A DNA stretch of 64,000 nt from NCBI GenBank assembly GCA_905147135.1, contig LR990061.1:9834026-9898025 (forward strand). The letters run 5' to 3'. The notes under the pieces were generated by a model. That model ran no database searches and was not told where the DNA came from. It saw only the letters and a program-made list of their open reading frames with translations. This stretch comes from Blastobasis lacticolella. Its lineage: Eukaryota > Arthropoda > Insecta > Lepidoptera > Blastobasidae. The position numbers were made by a program, and so were the translations under genes. Within the stretch, counting starts at the first letter, position 1; the number at the start of each line of letters is the position of its first letter. Shown in pieces: positions 59,170 through 64,000 of this stretch.

Positions 59170-59455
59170 GAAAGCCGTGGCGGGAAGTCCTCCTTGTCTA
59201 TCATCCATTATTGGCAGATTAGATAATTACATCAGGGGAACCGTACCAGATTGGATCTTGGTTACACATTCAGTCGCCTGAATGAGCATGTTTCAGCACT
59301 ATGTTTTCCCTCACCGTAAGAGCGTCGGTTAGTGTTCAACTAATGCACATAACTCGGAAAACATTAATTGGTACATGGCAACAGTGGGATTCGAACCCGG
59401 TACATCTCACTTTGGATCAATCGGATACATTTACCACTAATCCACCGACGCTTAT
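59170..59455 (-). mobile_element. SINE-B, near full-length
   Basis: Minus strand: head AGCGTCGGTGGATTAGTGGT, B box GGGTTCGAATCCCAC, then TGTACCAATTAATG and CGGTGAGGGAAAACAT; the 3' third is missing. Confidence 0.82.
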
Positions 59456-59475
59456 TTTCACATCTAAGTATTTCT

Positions 59476-59760
59476 CTTTTTTTTATACCACTAAGGTGGC
59501 AAACAAGCTTACGGCCTGCCTGATGGTAAACAGTCACCGTAGCCTATGCACGTTTGCAATACCAGGGGCATCACCCACGCGTTGCCGAATCCGTAAAAAC
59601 CTTTTTACCCCTTTCTTGAAGAACTCCATGTTGTGCTCTCTAGGGAAAACTTCTCCAGGTAGTTCATTCTACAACCTTGTGACTGCAACTGAGTGTGCGG
59701 TAAGTATATGGTCGATATTGACATTTCGAGGGTTGCGAGGTCCGGTCGTACACCATTAGA
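59476..59760 (+). mobile_element. Interspersed repeat D
   Basis: GGCAAACAAGCTTACGGCCT, GCCTGATGGTAAACAGTCAC, CGCGTTGCCGAATCCGT, then a longer body. Shares its first half with 27060-27190. Confidence 0.65.
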
Positions 59761-60740
59761 CAGTTTCGGTTTCTACAAGAATCTCAGTCGATTTTAGCCG
59801 AGAACCGAGATCTCGGCTAGATTTTTAGCTGAGATAGCCGAGACTAAGACCGAGGCCGAAACCTCGGTCAGTCCTTACTTGACACTCTTTCACCACTGGT
59901 ATTTACACGCAGGTAGGTATTGACTTAGGTAAAATTGGCAGTAGCTCAGTATTTTTGAAAACTTAACTAAAAGATAGCTTCAAACCGCTTGCCAATCGCC
60001 AATGGCAACAACTTCTACTTTGTATTGTAGAAACCTCTATGTATTCGGTCCAACTGTGTAAGTAGTACTGTTACGTTACGACTGATGTTGTTGGTGGCTG
60101 CAAAAGATATGTAGGATAGATCCTAGTGACATCTGTGTAATTATTAAGACAACATTTACATTTTTAAATTGCTACAAGATGGCGTTGTGTTTAACATAAC
60201 ATTTGATCAATAAATACCTAATGATAATTTATTACGTATGTTCATGGATTGTGTGTATTTAGATCAAACCCGACATAGGTAGTATAAGAAAAAGGGAAAA
60301 CAAAAATAGACCACGTAGTACAAGGTTCCTTGAAACTTTCTGGTTCAGGTAGGTTTTTCTCCATGAACTTCTAAAACTTAAGAATATTCTCAGCCTACAA
60401 TATATACTTAAAATTGGCCATCGTTGCTAGCAGGAGACAGGTAGAAGTGAAGAACTACCATTTAATATTTTTATCCCTTCCATGGTATACTTTTTCTACT
60501 ACAAAATAAACAGTTATTCAAATAGCAACACTCAGAGAAAAATATTTGTCTGTGGCAACACCAAAATTTGTAGTGTCAAATTTTTATTATCGCAAAAATT
60601 TCAGTCATATTTTCGTTTTACCATTACGTGATTACAAATCAAATAAAAATACAATATAGACAAACGTTTACAATTACATCGAATCCGTAGTTTCGGCTGT
60701 GGTCGCTAAATTGGCTGTGTTGTGACGTAGTTCCGCATAA
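59761..60740. other. Upstream region of the right-edge gene
   Basis: No gene seen. Nested palindromic words (GAGATCTCGG, CCGAGACT/AGCCGAGA) cluster at 59790-59870. The promoter of the gene at 60748 presumably lies here; no TATA box stands out. Confidence 0.35.
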
Positions 60741-60821
60741 ATGAATAATGTCGTTGAGGTCGAAGGCACTAGCCCTTGTGGAGGTGGTGCTGAGAGTCCC
60801 GCCGCTGTGTGTGGTGGATGA
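60741..60821 (+). other. Overlapping upstream ORF
   Basis: An ATG seven bases before the predicted start opens 26 codons (MNNVVEVEGTSPCGGGAESP...) in another frame and ends at TGA 60819-60821, inside the main frame. It could lower initiation at 60748 if the mRNA includes it. Confidence 0.35.
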
Positions 60822-60988
60822 GTTCCTCAAAATCAGCCTCGGACTACCCGTGTCCGTGGGCGACGAGGTCTCGATACTCAGCAACCTGACAATGGACCAT
60901 GTTGATCTATCAGACTCTGAATACTACGACGCGAATTTCTACAATGCCTTCTTCTTCACACTGCTAAAGTTCCTAGTCTGTTGCTTAG
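60748..60988 (+). CDS. First coding exon of an unidentified gene (runs off right edge)
   Basis: An ATG with an in-frame TGA two codons upstream opens 80 codons plus one base, ending at TTAG|GTATGT, a good donor. GC-rich third positions support coding. The peptide starts MSLRSKALALVEVVLRVPPL, has an acidic middle (DHVDLSDSEYYDANFYN) and ends in a hydrophobic stretch FFFTLLKFLVCCL that may be the start of a membrane segment. No second exon is evident before 64000. I do not recognise the protein. The minus-strand frame over the same region is taken as a shadow. Confidence 0.6.
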
Positions 60989-61787
60989 GTATGTACCCTC
61001 TGTTTACTACACAACTTAGCTGCCATGCAAATGTTTGGCAACACAAACAGCCTTTCATTCTGTATTAAGAAACAGTTCTTTCGAAATCTCGACTAGTGTT
61101 TGCTCTGAGCTGTGTTGGTTAAAGTGTCACAATATGTGCAAAACAATTCTTAAAACTATGTCTTAAAAAGTCGTGCACACACTTACTCTATTATGTTTTT
61201 ATCTACTCACTGAACACTGTTCAGTATCATCACTTGCCTACAATAAAATCAAAGTTTTTACTTAACATCCAATTTGTAAACATAGTCATTCATGACATGT
61301 GTTATCTGATCCTGGCTTATTTCATTTAACTGTACTTCAAATTATAATATGATTTTTATAGTGAACTGAACTAGCCTACATCTACAAAATTTCCAAATTA
61401 TTCAATCAATCAATATACCTAATTTTTTGTAAACGGTCTTATTTAACATTATTCACAGTTTAAACTAGTCAAGAAAATAATTTAAACTACGTCCAACTTC
61501 CAATTAACCTATTAATATTCAATCCAATACGTAATCTAACTATAATTATTCATTTGATTAAAAATTTAAATAATTTTTCCCTGAGTCATGTCATTTGCTA
61601 TTGTAGAAAGAAATATTTGTACCTTGATACAATAAAATGAAACAATGTATTTTTAAGACAATCCAATTTAATACATTGACCTACCTCAATATACTATATG
61701 GATACATTTTGGTCGATTCTTTCTGATGTTATGAAATAATGCAATATAAACTGCACAGGCAAAATTGTTAGCAGGTACATTCATATA
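60989..61787 (+). other. Predicted intron of the right-edge gene
   Basis: AT-rich, no exon recognised. Confidence 0.4.
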
Positions 61788-62046
61788 GACCTTGTGGTGT
61801 CCGGCAGAGTAGAATAGCACCAACCCCTTACACTCGTGGGTGTCGTACAAGGCGACTAATGTTTAGAGGAATAAATCAAAGTCTCCGTAGGCTGGAAAAT
61901 GGGCAGCAGCGTTTTCCATTGTTATATTTATAATACTGCGATCTCCAACCCGCCTGCCAAGCGTGGAGATTACGGCAATAACTTCCCCTTTCGTGGGAGA
62001 GGCCCTTAGTCATGCAGTGGACTGTTTATGGGCTGTGATGATGATG
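61788..62046 (+). mobile_element. SINE-C, full-length with 11-bp target duplication
   Basis: Flanked by ACATTCATATA at 61777-61787 and 62047-62057. Starts GACCTTGTGGTGTCCGGCAG and ends GGGCTGTGATGATGATG. Length and ends match the 38780-39040 copy, so these are the true family ends. Confidence 0.88.
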
Positions 62047-62697
62047 ACATTCATATATGTATGTGTCATTGAATTTCTTTTAAATGTGAATGAAAACAGA
62101 GAGTGAACTGCTTTTTTATACATTAACCTTTAAGCTCTCACCTTGAAAATGCGTTGAAAGTGAAGTTATTTTATATTATTATCATGACTAAATACATAAG
62201 TGAAGATTAGTACAAAACCTGTCTTTGAAAGGGTCCAAAATATGCCATCCCATGCCACATGGCAGTCAACTACTCACCACCCTTTTGTTTACTTGTCTGT
62301 AATTTACAGCCAACTTTACACCTGCATTGCCCTTTCAATATAATTATTTTATGCCGCATTTACGTAGCATATAACTGTACAATAGCATAGCGTAGCATAT
62401 AAAATAATTGTGTACATATTTTGATATGCTAGGAAGATATTTTCTCACTAATGCTACCAGCATCAACTGCAAACTTGGTGGGAATATAAGGTAGTACCTA
62501 TATGGTACTAAAAAATCATAATAAATTAAATCGGAACTGAATCTGAAAATACAGTTACAATTTAAATTTTACTTTTCTTGAGCTATCTATATATTATTTG
62601 CTTTTCTAGATTAAGATGCAGCTACAGTTAGCGTGTTAAGTATATTATAAAAATAGTTTTTACTTTTCTGATAAATAAATGTAATCAATCAAATGAC

Positions 62698-62944
62698 GAC
62701 CTGAGTGGTTCAATAGACAACATGCCTGCCATGCAAAAGGTCCAGGGTTCGATTCCTGGCCGGGCAGAAATTGAAATGATGAATTTTAATTTCTGTTATG
62801 GGTCTGGGTGTTCTATGTATAATAAGTATGTATTTAAAAGTATATAAGTAGTTTATGAGTTATCTAGCACCCATAACACAAGCTGTGCTTACTTTGGGGC
62901 TAGATGGCGCTGTGTGAATTTGTCCACGATTATTTATTTATTTA
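62698..62944 (+). mobile_element. SINE-A, full-length
   Basis: Head GACCTGAGTGGTTCAATAG with B box GGTTCGATTCC (62746-62756), body CAGAAATTGAAATGATGAAT to GGCGCTGTGTGAATTTGTCC, tail ATTTATTTATTT. AAATG on both sides may be a short target duplication. Confidence 0.9.
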
Positions 62945-63245
62945 AATGTAGTTTTCAAGTAGATATTTATCACACATTAAAAATACATTGGAACTGAATT
63001 ACTTACAAATCAAACTTAATTAACATTTAAGTTACGTATTGTATTACCAAACTAGATAAAGTGAGATAAGACGTATCCGGTACCTATACTTTATTTTACA
63101 CTTTACTATTGTGATGTGTCATGATTGTCAAAGAATTGTCATAAGTCATTGTCCATTTTCAGATTACAATCAGTCTAAGGCCAAATTATTATTATTATCT
63201 TTAATCACGCAGACAGTTGTTTAACTTGGCATGATTTACATTATG

Positions 63246-63579
63246 ACTATAGTCCATTCGGCGTAAGAAAATAGTGATGACTGCAGGGTTAAGGTGTTTT
63301 CATAGTTGAGTAAAAATTCAAACAATTAATATTTCAAAAAATATTCAATTTAATAATAGATAAACATCAATTAATTATCTCAAATAAAAATAGAGTCAAT
63401 CATATTTTTTCATCACTGTCACAAGAATCTTCATTTGTATTTATTAATTTTAGCAGTTTCATCTTCTAAATTATTTTTTGTCACTGGTCACTACTGCTGC
63501 GACCCTATTGGTTGAGGGGCGGTGTTAGGCCAGGGGCAAAAGATGCGTCACTATTTTCTTATCGCGAATGGACTATAGT
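63246..63579. mobile_element. MITE of 334 bp with 33-bp TIRs
   Basis: Ends ACTATAGTCCATTCG...TAAGAAAATAGTGA are inverted at both sides (63246-63278 and 63547-63579) with three differences. No coding sequence. Confidence 0.78.
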
Positions 63580-64000
63580 ATAATACTGGATATAGCTAAG
63601 TTTGTATGAACAATTTGATACCATAATCCTGTAGGTACTATGCAATATAACCTTAAGTAAAAACATGGGAAACTGAAAATCATAATCAAACAAGAATATG
63701 CAAATTTGTTTTTCAAATTTTATTTTTATTTGAAATATACAGGTATTTGACTGCCATCTCACTGTTACGTGCACTCATGTTAAGTGCAGATGCAGTCAAC
63801 GATGGCGCAATTTAAAGATATAATGAGGGACTAATTTTATTTAAACAACAACACATTACTGAAAACTGAACTAAATAAAACGAATTTAATATGTACCCAT
63901 ATTTTATATGTATTTAATTGCTGTTAAACTGTGAAATGAACGAATAAAATAAATAAATTAAAAATTAAACCGTTGCCATTAGGTAACGTGCCTAAAAATG
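63580..64000. other. No gene recognised
   Basis: AT-rich sequence; nothing further recognised before the window ends. Confidence 0.4.

Noticed and set aside
60639..60884. Minus-strand frame rich in serine and threonine over the right-edge exon
   Set aside because: The plus strand has a start with upstream stop, GC-rich third positions and a good donor; the minus frame has none of these.
33660..62760. tRNA-like sequences with A and B boxes (33.7, 41.8, 46.4, 58.1, 59.4, 62.7 kb)
   Set aside because: Each is the head of a SINE with a shared body and tail; the cloverleaf is not maintained, so they are not tRNA genes.

Overview
This window looks like nuclear DNA of a moth or butterfly. Bulk DNA is AT-rich with frequent TAGGTACCTAC-type strings. 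Small coding exons sit in multi-kilobase introns, and the sequence is dense with tRNA-headed SINEs, decayed non-LTR retrotransposons, Helitrons and small inverted-repeat elements. The species cannot be named from the sequence alone. Most real exons are too short to stand out as open reading frames; I found them by reading across splice sites.

Host genes. (1) At the left edge, minus strand, lie the first two coding exons of an O-GlcNAcase (Oga) at 852-918 and 682-733; the rest lies off the left end. (2) The centre is the minus-strand gene for the photoreceptor zinc-finger factor Glass. It has nine coding exons from 34940 down to 10610, with phases that agree at every junction and a predicted protein of about 480 residues ending in five C2H2 fingers. 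(3) At the right edge, plus strand, is the likely first coding exon of an unidentified gene (60748-60988). (4) One good-looking minus-strand internal exon of unknown identity lies at 50516-50672. No RNA gene, CRISPR array or bacterial feature was found.

Layout. 1-0.9 kb: Oga. 1.9-7 kb: a foldback element of GGWCCW hexamers and a broken LINE carrying a nested insertion. 9.6-10.6 kb: a tandem array fusing a reverse-transcriptase fragment with the 3' end of glass. 10.6-35 kb: glass, whose introns hold a segmental duplication (16-20 kb), three Helitron copies with an 11-bp minisatellite, a long inverted repeat split by one of them, and a P-like element with a THAP remnant. 35-60 kb: mainly retrotransposon debris, SINEs and MITEs. 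60-64 kb: the right-edge gene and more repeats.

The two recognised genes are unrelated in function: Oga removes O-GlcNAc from nuclear and cytosolic proteins, and Glass drives photoreceptor identity. The most unusual structures are repeat-based: the glass-tail/RT array, the nearly self-complementary hexamer element, and two Helitron insertions whose empty sites can be read in paralogous sequence within the window. I found no evidence for a new enzymatic or defence system.
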